DNA from: an uncultured Eubacteriales bacterium
GTDB lineage: Bacteria > Bacillota > Clostridia > Oscillospirales > Oscillospiraceae
DNA length: 64,000 nucleotides
Assembly: GCA_949283375.1 (NCBI GenBank)
Contig: CASDSM010000025.1
Span: 1-64,000 of the forward strand
Direction: 5' to 3'
Shown here: one piece after another, positions 39,373 through 48,207 of the stretch
Numbering within the stretch: position 1 is the first letter of the stretch
How the letters are laid out: each line of letters opens with the position of its first letter
The notes under the pieces: generated by a model
Databases searched by the model: none
Told to the model about the DNA's origin: nothing
Seen by the model: only the letters and a program-made list of their open reading frames with translations
Translations under genes and position numbers: made by a program

Positions 39373-40980
39373 TCAGAAAATCTTGATGGTGAACGTCTCG
39401 TCCGCCAGCATGATCTTGTCCCCGTCATGCAGGGTCATGGGCGAGTTGGGCGTCAATCTGGCGCCGTTGAGGAAGGTGCCGTTGGTGGAGTTCAGGTCCA
39501 CCAGAGAGATCGCGCCGCTCTGGCGGACGATCTTGGCGTGGGACCGTCCGATGTTCGAGTTGCCGGTGATGTAGAAGTTGGCGCTGTTCGCGCGGCCGAT
39601 CACGAAGGAGTCCTTGCTGATCTCCACCCGCTCGCTGGTCGCCACGCGGGTGAGCGCGGCAAAGGCAGGCTGGCTGAGCACGTTGGTCTCCGGAGGTTCT
39701 GTGAGCACCGAGGTCGCGCCGCCGCCATTCATCACGCCGGTCGCAGGACCATCGCCAGGACCATAGCCCCCTCCGACAGGAGGATGGACCGGCTCAACCG
39801 CGGTAAACCCACCGCCACCATAAGGGGGATGTGTGGACGAGCCGGGCGTCACAGGAGGCACATCACGGCGGTCCCCTTTCTTGCCGCTCATCATGACCAC
39901 GACCACCACAATGATGATCACCAGGACGCCGGCCGCGGCGGCGATGATGATGATGGGCATCATGTCGGAGCTGTCATCCACATCAGGCAAATCGGTATTG
40001 TGACCGATTTCAACATCAGAACCAGGAGAACCAGTGTCTTTAGATTCGCCAGAGCCACCACTCACTTCGTGCGAATCAGTATCGAGACCGGTATCATCCT
40101 CAGAACCAGTGTCATCAGCACCACTGGAATCCTCATCGTCATTTGAACCATCATCAATCGGAAGCTCGTTGCCATCATACTTATCAAAGGCAATGCTCTC
40201 CGTCTCCAGAGCATCGATCACCTGATCAATGGCGATTGCCCAGGCATATTTCTCACTCTCCGCATCCACGAAAGCATTGATGCCGATGACATAGCCGTTC
40301 TCGTCCACCAGGGGGCCGCCGGAGTTGCCGCTGGTGACGACGGCGTTGTGCTGGATGCAGTCCACGCCTTCGTAACTCGCCGCTGCCTTCGTCACCATTC
40401 CGTTGGTCAGCGTGACGTCGGACGCCGTGTAGGAGTAAGAGGTGGACGTTCCGATCTCATCGACCACATAGGGGAAGCCGAGGGCGTAAACCATCTCCGT
40501 CTCAGAGACAGCGGTATCCCGCAGGGTCAGACTGGTGTGACCGGAGATGGGCTGATCGAGGGAGAGGATGGCGAAGTCCATCATCTCGCTGGACTGAAGC
40601 TCAGTCACCTCCATATAGAGGTCCGCCTGATAGACCACCTGGACGCTCAGATGGCGGTTGAACTCCTCCAAATCAGAGATACCGTTCTGCTCCATCAGGT
40701 CTCGTACTGTGTTTCCCCATTTCTCCATATCCAGATGGGTGACGTGGTAGCAGGTCACGATCGTGCTGTCGTTGATCAGAAACCCGCTGCCAACTTGGAA
40801 CACCAGGTTCTGATGTCCATGGGCAGCGTCATTGAATACCAGCCGGACCAAGAATACGCCGTCCCGGGCCTGGGAGACCGGGTTGGTCACGTCCGTCGCG
40901 GCTGCAGGGAGCATCAGTGCCAGCAGCAGTGACAGGGCTGCCAGCAGGGATGCCATTCGGTTTCGTTTGCAATTCCTCAT
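39373..40980 (-). CDS. Trypsin-like protease with transmembrane helix and cytoplasmic FHA domain
   Basis: 535 residues. A signal peptide (about 1-29) precedes a chymotrypsin-fold protease domain (about 35-265) with the triad in VTCYHVTH (His), MMDFAILS (Asp) and TSGNSGGPL (Ser). An acidic Asp/Ser/Gly linker (270-335) follows, then a membrane helix (MMPIIIIAAAAGVLVIIIVVVVV), a Pro/Gly-rich juxtamembrane region and an FHA domain (about 440-535; FVIGRANSANF, GRSHAKI, DLNSTNGTFLNG). The FHA domain binds phosphothreonine, so kinase output inside may recruit or control a protease outside. It is first in the PP2C/kinase operon. RBS AGGAAAGG precedes the ATG. Confidence 0.9.
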   Translation of the reverse strand: MRNCKRNRMASLLAALSLLLALMLPAAATDVTNPVSQARDGVFLVRLVFNDAAHGHQNLVFQVGSGFLINDSTIVTCYHVTHLDMEKWGNTVRDLMEQNGISDLEEFNRHLSVQVVYQADLYMEVTELQSSEMMDFAILSLDQPISGHTSLTLRDTAVSETEMVYALGFPYVVDEIGTSTSYSYTASDVTLTNGMVTKAAASYEGVDCIQHNAVVTSGNSGGPLVDENGYVIGINAFVDAESEKYAWAIAIDQVIDALETESIAFDKYDGNELPIDDGSNDDEDSSGADDTGSEDDTGLDTDSHEVSGGSGESKDTGSPGSDVEIGHNTDLPDVDDSSDMMPIIIIAAAAGVLVIIIVVVVVMMSGKKGDRRDVPPVTPGSSTHPPYGGGGFTAVEPVHPPVGGGYGPGDGPATGVMNGGGATSVLTEPPETNVLSQPAFAALTRVATSERVEISKDSFVIGRANSANFYITGNSNIGRSHAKIVRQSGAISLVDLNSTNGTFLNGARLTPNSPMTLHDGDKIMLADETFTIKIF

Positions 40981-41617
40981 CTCAATCTACCTTTCCTATT
41001 TTTCTATACAGAAGGCGCCATGCCTTTTGTATCGCATGGTCCGGCTGCCGCAGTGCGGACGGAGATCGCCCCGTCCGGGCGCGGATAACCCGGAGCTGTG
41101 GTCCGCTGTACTCCTGTGTAAAAAGATTATTCTTTTTCACCTCCGTTTCCCGGGTGTTTTTTGACTTTTATTCCGTAAATCACAGTTTTATACTTCTTTT
41201 GAGCGGTCTCGACCGTTTTCGCGCCGTACGGTCAAACCCGCCGGACACAGACGGCACAGCTGCGCGCTGCGCGGGAGCGCTCGTCAGGCAGACTGCCGAG
41301 GCCGCTGTAGCCCGGAAGTGGGGAGAGATGGGACCATCCGGACCTCTCGTCCGTTCGCGCAAAAGGCCTGATTTCCACACATTCTGTCTGCCGCAGCATT
41401 CTGTGCAGAGCGCTCCGGTCCCGGTCAGAATGGTTCCGTTTCACATAATTCTTTCGAAAACAGCCGCAAAATACGTCTTATTCCGAGAGAATCTCTGAAA
41501 TTGGCCCTAAATTGTTCCGTTTTCTTCCGTCTTCCAGTCAAATCGTCAAGAATGTGTACCTTTTTGTTGAAAAACATCGGTTGGATTCCACATTTCTTTG
41601 CCATCGATAATCAGCAA
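40981..41617. other. Long intergenic region with no convincing gene
   Basis: This stretch lies between the protease-FHA start and the promoter repeat. It is AT-richer than its surroundings towards the right end. A 52-codon minus frame (40982-41140) ends just before the protease gene, but its GTG start lies inside the GGAGG that would have to serve it. I see no tRNA-like fold. The promoter of the protease/kinase operon is probably here, in the AT-rich part around 41110-41200, but no single box pair stands out. Confidence 0.5.
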
Positions 41618-41670
41618 AAATATGTCAACTTTGTCTTGAATTGTGAATTTGTTCGTGCTATAATTCTCCA
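41618..41670 (+). repeat. Promoter-bearing repeat, left copy
   Basis: About 53 bp, nearly identical to the reverse complement of 45396-45449. It contains TTGAAT (41636-41641), 17 bp and TATAAT (41659-41664), reading rightwards. Downstream is GGAGAAG and a five-codon mini-frame (ATG TAC ACA ATC CTG stop at 41699). Together with the right copy it flanks the recombinase-MBOAT segment in inverted orientation. Confidence 0.7.
41636..41664 (+). promoter_or_regulatory. Sigma-A promoter inside the left repeat
   Basis: TTGAAT-17 bp-TATAAT. It points towards the 3' end of the minus-strand recombinase gene, so its transcript would be antisense to it. Confidence 0.6.
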
Positions 41671-41731
41671 TAATAAGGAAAACGGAGAAGCTGCAGTAAT
41701 GTACACAATCCTGTGAGCGCCCCAATTCACA

Positions 41732-42457
<726 letters not shown>

Positions 42458-42555
42458 TCACTTTTTCTTTTATTTTGTTCCATTTTTCACCTCCTATACA
42501 GTATTTTGCAACATTTTTAATGAAAATGCAATCCTAACCGCTCACATAAAACAGC

Positions 42556-42591
42556 GCGAGGCCGGTCCCATCAAACTGGGACCGGCCTCGC
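42556..42591 (-). terminator. Perfect 15-bp hairpin, probable terminator of the SGNH/MBOAT operon
   Basis: GCGAGGCCGGTCCCA pairs with TGGGACCGGCCTCGC around TCAAAC. On the minus strand it is followed by GCTGTTTTATG, a short T-run. It lies upstream of the recombinase gene and downstream of the SGNH gene and the alsT remnant. Confidence 0.7.
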
Positions 42592-42608
42592 CGTATCTGT
42601 ATTGTATT

Positions 42609-42700
42609 AAGGTAAAGCCGGCAAAGACGGCCAGGCGCCAGCACCAGCGGCAGTGCTTGACGGCAAACGGATCGCGGTCAGAGGTATTTCACAGGCGGCA
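42609..42700 (-). pseudogene. Decayed fragment of an alsT-like gene
   Basis: Read on the minus strand, one frame gives SDRDPFAVKHCRWCWRLAVF, close to LSDRNPFAVKCYRWCYILAVF of the intact AlsT gene in this window. The DNA aligns with about 45671-45762 in the same orientation, with a small deletion that breaks the frame just before SDR. No start, stop or flanking homology remains. It is a remnant of a second copy, left beside the recombinase and on the far side of the SGNH/MBOAT pair from the intact gene. Confidence 0.7.
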
Positions 42701-42821
42701 TTACGAAGGCTTACCATTGCCAACCAACAGGCCGCAGTCATCTCAGCCGGTGAAGGAGTGCACCCTGTTTACAGTCAGTTTCCCGTTCAGTGACGCATGT
42801 GCCCGTCCGGAAGGAAAAGCC

Positions 42822-43829
42822 TTATGAACAGACGATCTGGTCGGCAGATGCGTGATAGAGCTCAGAGGCCTCGTACCACGCCGCGTAGTCCGGGTCGGAG
42901 CGGCGGTCGGGGACATCGTAGTGCTCCATGATATAGCCGCCCAGATAGCTCGTCACCTGCTTGGCCGCGTCGTAGTGCAGGTGCATCTTGTCGGAGAAGG
43001 AGCTCTCCCAGGTCAGGCCGAGCGGCTCCATCAGCTCGTAGAAGTTCAGAAAGTCGATCTGGTGCTCCTCCGCGATGCTGTCGACGGTGTAATACAGCCG
43101 CTGGCGCACCCCGGCGTCCTTGCTCGTCGGCATCCCCACGAGCAACAGGTCGACCTGGTTCTCCTCGCAGAGCTCGATCAGGCGGAGCAGATAGGTCAGG
43201 GGGACCTCGTCGAGCGGCTGCGCGTCCTCCGCGGTCACCGTCTCCACCGGCTCCTGCGGCTGGACCTGGTTGTAGTATCCGGCCCCCTTCCAGGCCTCCC
43301 ACTCCTCCTCGGAGATGAGCAGGTCGCTCTCGGTGAGCGTCTCCCAGCGGGAGTGATACTGGATGATGGGGAAGAGGAAGGTCTCCGGCTGGGAGGAGAG
43401 GTCGAGCACGCATTGCAGCTTGGTCCACGTCCAGGGGAGGTCGTCCATCGACTGGTGCAGGCGGGCCTCCGAGTTGATTTTCTGCCTCCCTGTGCACAGG
43501 CCCACGTCCACCACGATCAGGTCGGGGTGCTGCGCCTCAATGGCGTACTGCGCCAGCCAGGTGGAGGTCGGGAGGGACTGCTCGCTGCTGCCCAGGTTAT
43601 AGGATACGATCCCATATTCATCCCAGAGCTCCATCGGGTAGACGGTGCGGTACATCATGCTCGAGCCGATGAAAATGACGTCGAGCGAATCCCGCTCCTC
43701 GAGCTGGAAGCCCGCCATGTACACGCTCTGCGATTTGTCGCGCAGCACGAAGGTGGCCCACTGGAACAGGAGAGCAAAGATCAGCAGGAAGACGGCCGCC
43801 CGCAGCAGCTTTTTGATTTTATGAGTCAT
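42822..43829 (-). CDS. SGNH-like membrane protein, partner of the MBOAT acyltransferase
   Basis: 335 residues. One N-terminal membrane helix (about 8-28) anchors an extracytoplasmic domain. VIFIGSSMMYRT carries the block-I-like GSS, and a C-terminal FSDKMHLHYDAAK supplies the Asp/His end of an SGNH/AlgJ-like hydrolase fold. Such proteins pair with MBOAT enzymes to O-acylate surface polymers (as in AlgJ/AlgX, or DltD for D-alanine). It follows the MBOAT gene by 15 bp on the same strand. The acceptor polymer is unknown. RBS GGGAGGGCGG precedes the ATG. Confidence 0.82.
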   Translation of the reverse strand: MTHKIKKLLRAAVFLLIFALLFQWATFVLRDKSQSVYMAGFQLEERDSLDVIFIGSSMMYRTVYPMELWDEYGIVSYNLGSSEQSLPTSTWLAQYAIEAQHPDLIVVDVGLCTGRQKINSEARLHQSMDDLPWTWTKLQCVLDLSSQPETFLFPIIQYHSRWETLTESDLLISEEEWEAWKGAGYYNQVQPQEPVETVTAEDAQPLDEVPLTYLLRLIELCEENQVDLLLVGMPTSKDAGVRQRLYYTVDSIAEEHQIDFLNFYELMEPLGLTWESSFSDKMHLHYDAAKQVTSYLGGYIMEHYDVPDRRSDPDYAAWYEASELYHASADQIVCS

Positions 43830-43844
43830 AGGTCCGCCCTCCCG

Positions 43845-45338
43845 TCAGAACTGCAGATAGACAAATTGCGCCGCGTCATAGCCCGGGCCGTAGACGCCGA
43901 AAATCAGGATGGAGAAGATCAGGAGCAGGTACAGCGCCCAGCGGAATACCAGGTTCTGCGCAAAGAGCTTCTCCCGCACGCTGCCGCGGGCCGACATCGC
44001 GTCGATGGAGAAGAGCAGCACGACCGAGACCGCCACGAGCCCCAGCTCAGCGCCGCTCAGGCCGAGTTCGAGCAGGCCGCCGCGCAGGAAGGTGAGCAGA
44101 GAGCCGGTCGGCCACATGCTCCGGATGAGCTTCCAGGCCGCCCGGATGCCGCTGGCCCGGAAGAAGATCCAGGCGAAGCTGACGAGGGAGAATGTCACGC
44201 ACCGCTGGAACAGCGTATAGGAAAAGCACGCCGTGTTGATGCCGAGCGCCTTGATCAGCCGGCCGCGCAGGCCGGCGGTCAGGCCGCCCACGACCTGGTA
44301 GAACCCGTGCAGGAGGCCCCAGAGGATATAGGTCCAATTCGCCCCGTGCCAGATCCCGCTCACGAGGAAGGTGACCATGACATTCATGTATTTCCTGGCC
44401 TTGCTGCAGCGGCTTCCGCCGAGCGGGATATAGACGTAGTCCCGGAGCCAGGAGGAGAGGGAGACGTGCCAGCACCGCCAGAAATCGGCGATGCTGGTGG
44501 CGAAATAGGGCTGCCTGAAGTTCTCGCGCAGCCGGAAGCCGAGGACCTCCGCCGCGCCGAGTGCCATATTGGAGTATCCGGTGAAGTCGGCATAGATCTG
44601 CAGGGTGTAGCACAGCGACGCCAGCCAGACGGCGTAGCCGGAATACTCGCCCGGCTGGTCAAACACCAGGCCGACCAGGATGGCCAGCCGGTCGGAGAGC
44701 ACCATCTTCTGGAAGCAGCCCCAGCCAAACAGGAGCAGGCCGGAGCGGACGCGCTCATAGGAGAACCGCCCCGTGCCCAGGCCCTGGTCCACGCACCGGC
44801 CCTGAAGCTGCCAGAGCAGTCCGTCCGACCGGTCGATCGGCCCGGAGAGGATGTGCGGGAAGAAGGAGACGAACAGGGCGTACCGGCAGAGGTCCCGCTC
44901 CGCCGGGAGCTTGCCCCGGTAGACGTCGATCAGATACCCGACCACCTGGAAGGTGTAAAACGAGATGCCGACCGGCAGCATGATGTCCAGCTCCGGCGCG
45001 GTAAACTGGACGCCGAGGAAGCCCAGGCCCCGCTCCATCGCCCGGAGCATAAAGTTGGTGTACTTGAAATAGATCAGGATGCCGATGTTGAGCACCAGAC
45101 AGAGGAGGAGGACGGCGCGCCTGCGCCCCTTGCCCTCGAGCCGCTCCACCGCCCGGCCTGCGAGATAGGTCGTCACCGTGGACGCCGCGAGCAGCAGAGC
45201 GGTCTGCGGATTCCAGCAGGCATAGAAATAATAGCTGGTGAGCAGCAGCCAGGGAATCTTGACCTTTTGCGGTATTGCAAAATAGAGCAGGCAGACAATC
45301 GGGAAAAATACCAGAAAATCCAGTGAGTTAAGCAGCAT
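43845..45338 (-). CDS. MBOAT-family membrane O-acyltransferase (AlgI/DltB-like)
   Basis: 497 residues with about 11 membrane helices. VSGIWHGANWTYILWGLLHG contains the catalytic His of the MBOAT family, and WRCWHVSLSSWLRDYVYIPLGG is the second conserved re-entrant motif. It should transfer an acyl group from inside to an extracytoplasmic acceptor together with the SGNH protein. No dltA/dltC carrier genes are present, so polysaccharide O-acetylation is more likely than teichoic acid D-alanylation. It is transcribed from the TTGAAT/TATAAT promoter inside the right repeat. Confidence 0.93.
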   Translation of the reverse strand: MLLNSLDFLVFFPIVCLLYFAIPQKVKIPWLLLTSYYFYACWNPQTALLLAASTVTTYLAGRAVERLEGKGRRRAVLLLCLVLNIGILIYFKYTNFMLRAMERGLGFLGVQFTAPELDIMLPVGISFYTFQVVGYLIDVYRGKLPAERDLCRYALFVSFFPHILSGPIDRSDGLLWQLQGRCVDQGLGTGRFSYERVRSGLLLFGWGCFQKMVLSDRLAILVGLVFDQPGEYSGYAVWLASLCYTLQIYADFTGYSNMALGAAEVLGFRLRENFRQPYFATSIADFWRCWHVSLSSWLRDYVYIPLGGSRCSKARKYMNVMVTFLVSGIWHGANWTYILWGLLHGFYQVVGGLTAGLRGRLIKALGINTACFSYTLFQRCVTFSLVSFAWIFFRASGIRAAWKLIRSMWPTGSLLTFLRGGLLELGLSGAELGLVAVSVVLLFSIDAMSARGSVREKLFAQNLVFRWALYLLLIFSILIFGVYGPGYDAAQFVYLQF

Positions 45339-45395
45339 TCATATTCCCCCACACAGCGCACAATGCGTCTTTTGTTCATAAGTGAATTCTGCAGA

Positions 45396-45449
45396 TGGAA
45401 AAATTATATCACCGGCAAATTCGCAATTCAAGATAAAGTTGACATATTT
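45396..45449 (-). repeat. Promoter-bearing repeat, right copy
   Basis: Inverted counterpart of 41618-41670, differing at only a few positions. Both copies contain AAATATGTCAACTTT, TCTTGAATT, GAATTTG and TATAATT in the same order. This copy reads leftwards into the MBOAT-SGNH operon, whose start is about 65 bp beyond the -10 box. Confidence 0.7.
45403..45431 (-). promoter_or_regulatory. Sigma-A promoter of the MBOAT-SGNH operon
   Basis: Minus-strand TTGAAT (45431-45426), 17 bp, TATAAT (45408-45403). Identical boxes and spacing occur in the left copy. Confidence 0.75.
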
Positions 45450-45529
45450 ATTGACGGTTGATGAAAGAAAAACACAGAATCCACCCGCTGTATTACTGCA
45501 GAGATGTATATGAAGGCGGAGACCTCCCG

Positions 45530-46960
45530 TCACTCCCCCCTGGGGTGGCGGCGGAAGTAGTCCTTTGTCTCGCTGGCGACGACGCCGGAGAGGGCGAGCA
45601 GGGCGATGATGTTCGGGAAGGCCATCAGGGCGTTGAAGACGTCCGCGATCCCCCAGACCACCGAGACGGTGAGGTAAGGGCCGGCGAAGACGGCCAGGAT
45701 GTAACACCAGCGGTAGCACTTGACGGCGAACGGATTGCGGTCAGAGAGGTACTCCAGGCAGCGCTCGCCGTAGTAGTCCCAGCCGAGGATGGTGGTGAAG
45801 GCGAAGAAGACCAGGCAGACCATCAGCAGGAAGGAGCTCACCGCAGTCGGGAAGGGCAGGGCGTTCTGGAAGGCGTAGACGGTGATCTGCGAGCCCTCCA
45901 GGCCGAGGGCGGGGTCCCACGCGCCGGAGAGGACGATGGAGATGCCGGTCATGGTGCACACGATGATGGTGTCGATGAAGGTGCCGGTCATGGAGACCAG
46001 GCCCTGGCGCACCGGCTCCTTCGTGCGGGCGGCGGCTGCCGCGATGGGGGCGGAGCCGAGGCCGGACTCGTTGGAGAAGATGCCGCGGGCGACGCCCTGG
46101 CGGATGGCGGTCTGGATGGTCACGCCGGCGATGCCGCCCGCCACCGCCTGCGGCTGGAACGCCCCACGGACGATCTGATAGACCGCGCGCGGGATCTCGG
46201 TGACGTTGACGATCATGATGATGATCCCGCAGGCGACATAGAGGATCGCCATGAAGGGGACGATGATCTCGGAGACCTTGGCGATGCGCTGGATGCCGCC
46301 GATGATGACCAGGGCCGCGGCCACGGTGACGATCAGCCCGGCGATGACGGTGGTCCAGGTGATGACGACCGCCCCCTCGCCCGAGCCGATCGTGAAGGCG
46401 ACGTAGGCCTTCTCCGGGTCGAAGAAAGTGACGGCGGCGGAGGTGATGCCGTTGATCTGGGTGATGGTGCCGATGCCGAGGGCCCCGGCGAGCATCCCGA
46501 AGAGGGCGAAGAGCTTGCCGAGCCACTTCCAATTCCTGCCCATCCCCTTTTCAATGTAGTAGAAGGGGCCGCCGAGGACATGGCCCTCCCGGTCCACCTC
46601 GCGGTACTTGATGGCGAGTAGCCCCTCTGCGTACTTGGTCGCCATGCCGAGGAAGGCGGCCAACTCCATCCAGAGCAGGGCGCCCGGCCCGCCCGCCGCG
46701 ATGGCGGAGGCGACGCCGACGATGTTGCCCGTGCCGATGGTGGCGGAGAGGGCGGTGCACAGCGCGCCGAAGGAGGTCACCTCTCCCGTCCCGTCCTCTT
46801 CGTCCATGAACATATAGCGCAGCGCCTTGCCCAGGTGCCGGACCTGGAGCAGGCCGGTGCGGATGGTCAGCCAGATGCCGCAGACCAGGATGAGCACGAT
46901 GAGCGGCGGCCCCCAGACAAAATCGCTGACGCTGGAGACCCAGTTGGTGAATGTTTCCAT
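45530..46960 (-). CDS. alsT: Sodium:alanine (amino acid) symporter, AGCS family
   Basis: 476 residues with about 10-11 membrane helices. The AGCS signature is visible (GTGNIVGVASAIAAGGPGAL, near residue 95), as are IFSNESGLGSAPIAAAAA and FGWEYY-like TTILGWDYYGERCLEYLSDRN. It imports alanine or glycine with Na+. The ATG at 46960 gives the usual METFTNWVSS start; the extension to 47017 is not family-like. A TTGACA/TAAAAT promoter lies upstream. A decayed partial copy sits at 42609-42700. Confidence 0.94.
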   Translation of the reverse strand: METFTNWVSSVSDFVWGPPLIVLILVCGIWLTIRTGLLQVRHLGKALRYMFMDEEDGTGEVTSFGALCTALSATIGTGNIVGVASAIAAGGPGALLWMELAAFLGMATKYAEGLLAIKYREVDREGHVLGGPFYYIEKGMGRNWKWLGKLFALFGMLAGALGIGTITQINGITSAAVTFFDPEKAYVAFTIGSGEGAVVITWTTVIAGLIVTVAAALVIIGGIQRIAKVSEIIVPFMAILYVACGIIIMIVNVTEIPRAVYQIVRGAFQPQAVAGGIAGVTIQTAIRQGVARGIFSNESGLGSAPIAAAAARTKEPVRQGLVSMTGTFIDTIIVCTMTGISIVLSGAWDPALGLEGSQITVYAFQNALPFPTAVSSFLLMVCLVFFAFTTILGWDYYGERCLEYLSDRNPFAVKCYRWCYILAVFAGPYLTVSVVWGIADVFNALMAFPNIIALLALSGVVASETKDYFRRHPRGE

Positions 46961-47035
46961 ATTGCTTTTCTCATTCCTCTCTTGTTGTCTGTGTCGTTTG
47001 GGCGCTCCGGAGCGCACCGAAAGCCTTGACTTTCT

Positions 47036-47064
47036 ATTTTACGGGTCCCGTCTCACTTTGTCAA
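47036..47064 (-). promoter_or_regulatory. Sigma-A promoter of alsT
   Basis: Minus-strand TTGACA (47064-47059), 17 bp, TAAAAT (47041-47036). The leader contains the palindrome GCGCTCCGGAGCGC. Confidence 0.75.
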
Positions 47065-47125
47065 TGTAATGGGACAGAGTTCGCGCTTTCCAGACCGTTT
47101 TTTGACCCTTCCCGCCGGGGCAGGC

Positions 47126-47154
47126 TTTACCTCCGGCGGATTTTGTTGTAAAAT
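47126..47154 (+). promoter_or_regulatory. Sigma-A promoter of dnaD-dnaI
   Basis: TTTACC (47126-47131), 17 bp, TAAAAT (47149-47154), 36 bp before the dnaD-like start codon. Confidence 0.6.
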
Positions 47155-47190
47155 GGAGGGACACGATAACTGGCGAAGGGAGGCGACGGC

Positions 47191-48195
47191 ATGGCGGTCT
47201 CGCGCATTGATCTGAAGGGACAGTCCATCTCGATGGACGGGGAGACGGCGGACCGCCTCATCCGCCTTGGCAGCGGGGACGCCGCCCTGCTCTACCTCTA
47301 TCTCCTGCGCCGTCAGGGGAGCTATGACCCGGTGGAGGCGGCGCATGCCCTCGGCTGGACCGGGCCGCAGCTGGAGTCCGCCCTCGCCCAGCTCCGGCAG
47401 CTCGGCCTGGCGGGCGGCACGGAGGCTACCGCCCCCTCCCCATCCGAGCCGGTCCCCACGCCGGACCAGGCCCCGGAGTACACGGCGGACGATCTCGCCG
47501 TGGAGCTCAGCGACCGGCGCAGCCCCTTCGCCGCCCTGCTCGACGAGGTGGAGCGCGCCCTCGGGCGCAAGCTGCCCAACTCACAGGTGCTCATCCTGCT
47601 CGAGCTGTACGACTACGCCGGCATCCCGGCGGAGGTGCTCCTGGTGCTCGTCCACTGGCTCCAGGCGCGCTATCAGAGGAAGTACGGGCCGGGCAAGCGG
47701 CTGTCCATGAAATACGTCCGGCAGGTGGCCTACCAGTGGAAGGAGCGCGGGCTGGACACGCTGGAGGCGGCGGACGGGTACATCGCCCAGCAGAACTACC
47801 GCGAGACGCGGGAGGGAGAGCTGCTCGGCGCGCTGAATATCTTTGGCCGCCAGCCCACCGCGACGGAGCGCCGGCACCTCGCCCAGTGGCTGGAGTGGGG
47901 CTTTGGCGGTGAGGCGGTGGCGGTCGCCTATGACATCACGATGACCAATCTCGGACGGCTGAACTGGAACTACTGCAACGCCATCCTCCGCCGCTGGCAC
48001 GAGAAGGGGCTGCACACCGCCCAGGAGGTCCGCGCCGAGCAGAAGCAGGAGCGCCCCGCCGCCCCCGCGAGCCGGTCTGCCGGTGGCAAGCCCGCCGCCG
48101 CGCCCCCCAGGGACGTGGAGAGCCAGCGCCGGGAGAATCAGCGCGGCATTCAGGAGATGAAGCGCCTGCTCGAGCAGATGAAGCAGGAGGAGTAG
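47191..48195 (+). CDS. dnaD: DnaD-domain primosome protein
   Basis: 334 residues. An N-terminal winged-helix region (about 20-75, LLYLYLLRRQGSYDPVEAAHALGW) and two DnaD/DnaB2 helical domains (about 120-190 and 205-270; NSQVLILLELYDYAGIP, YVRQVAYQWKERGLDTLEAA, and a YDITMTNLGRLNWNYCNAIL motif of the YxxxIxxWxxx kind) are followed by a Pro/Ala/Gln-rich tail. In Firmicutes such proteins remodel DNA and load the replicative helicase with DnaI. The dnaI-like gene starts 12 bp downstream, supporting this role. RBS AGGGAGG precedes the ATG. Confidence 0.88.
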   Translation: MAVSRIDLKGQSISMDGETADRLIRLGSGDAALLYLYLLRRQGSYDPVEAAHALGWTGPQLESALAQLRQLGLAGGTEATAPSPSEPVPTPDQAPEYTADDLAVELSDRRSPFAALLDEVERALGRKLPNSQVLILLELYDYAGIPAEVLLVLVHWLQARYQRKYGPGKRLSMKYVRQVAYQWKERGLDTLEAADGYIAQQNYRETREGELLGALNIFGRQPTATERRHLAQWLEWGFGGEAVAVAYDITMTNLGRLNWNYCNAILRRWHEKGLHTAQEVRAEQKQERPAAPASRSAGGKPAAAPPRDVESQRRENQRGIQEMKRLLEQMKQEE

Positions 48196-48207
48196 AGGTG
48201 AAGCACC

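Noticed and set aside
40982..41140. 52-codon minus frame directly before the protease-FHA gene
   Set aside because: Its GTG start overlaps the only GGAGG, so no ribosome site serves it, and the peptide has no recognisable feature.
41136..41175. TTGACT followed by TATACT on the plus strand
   Set aside because: The spacer is about 22 bp, too long for a sigma-A promoter, and no plus-strand gene follows.
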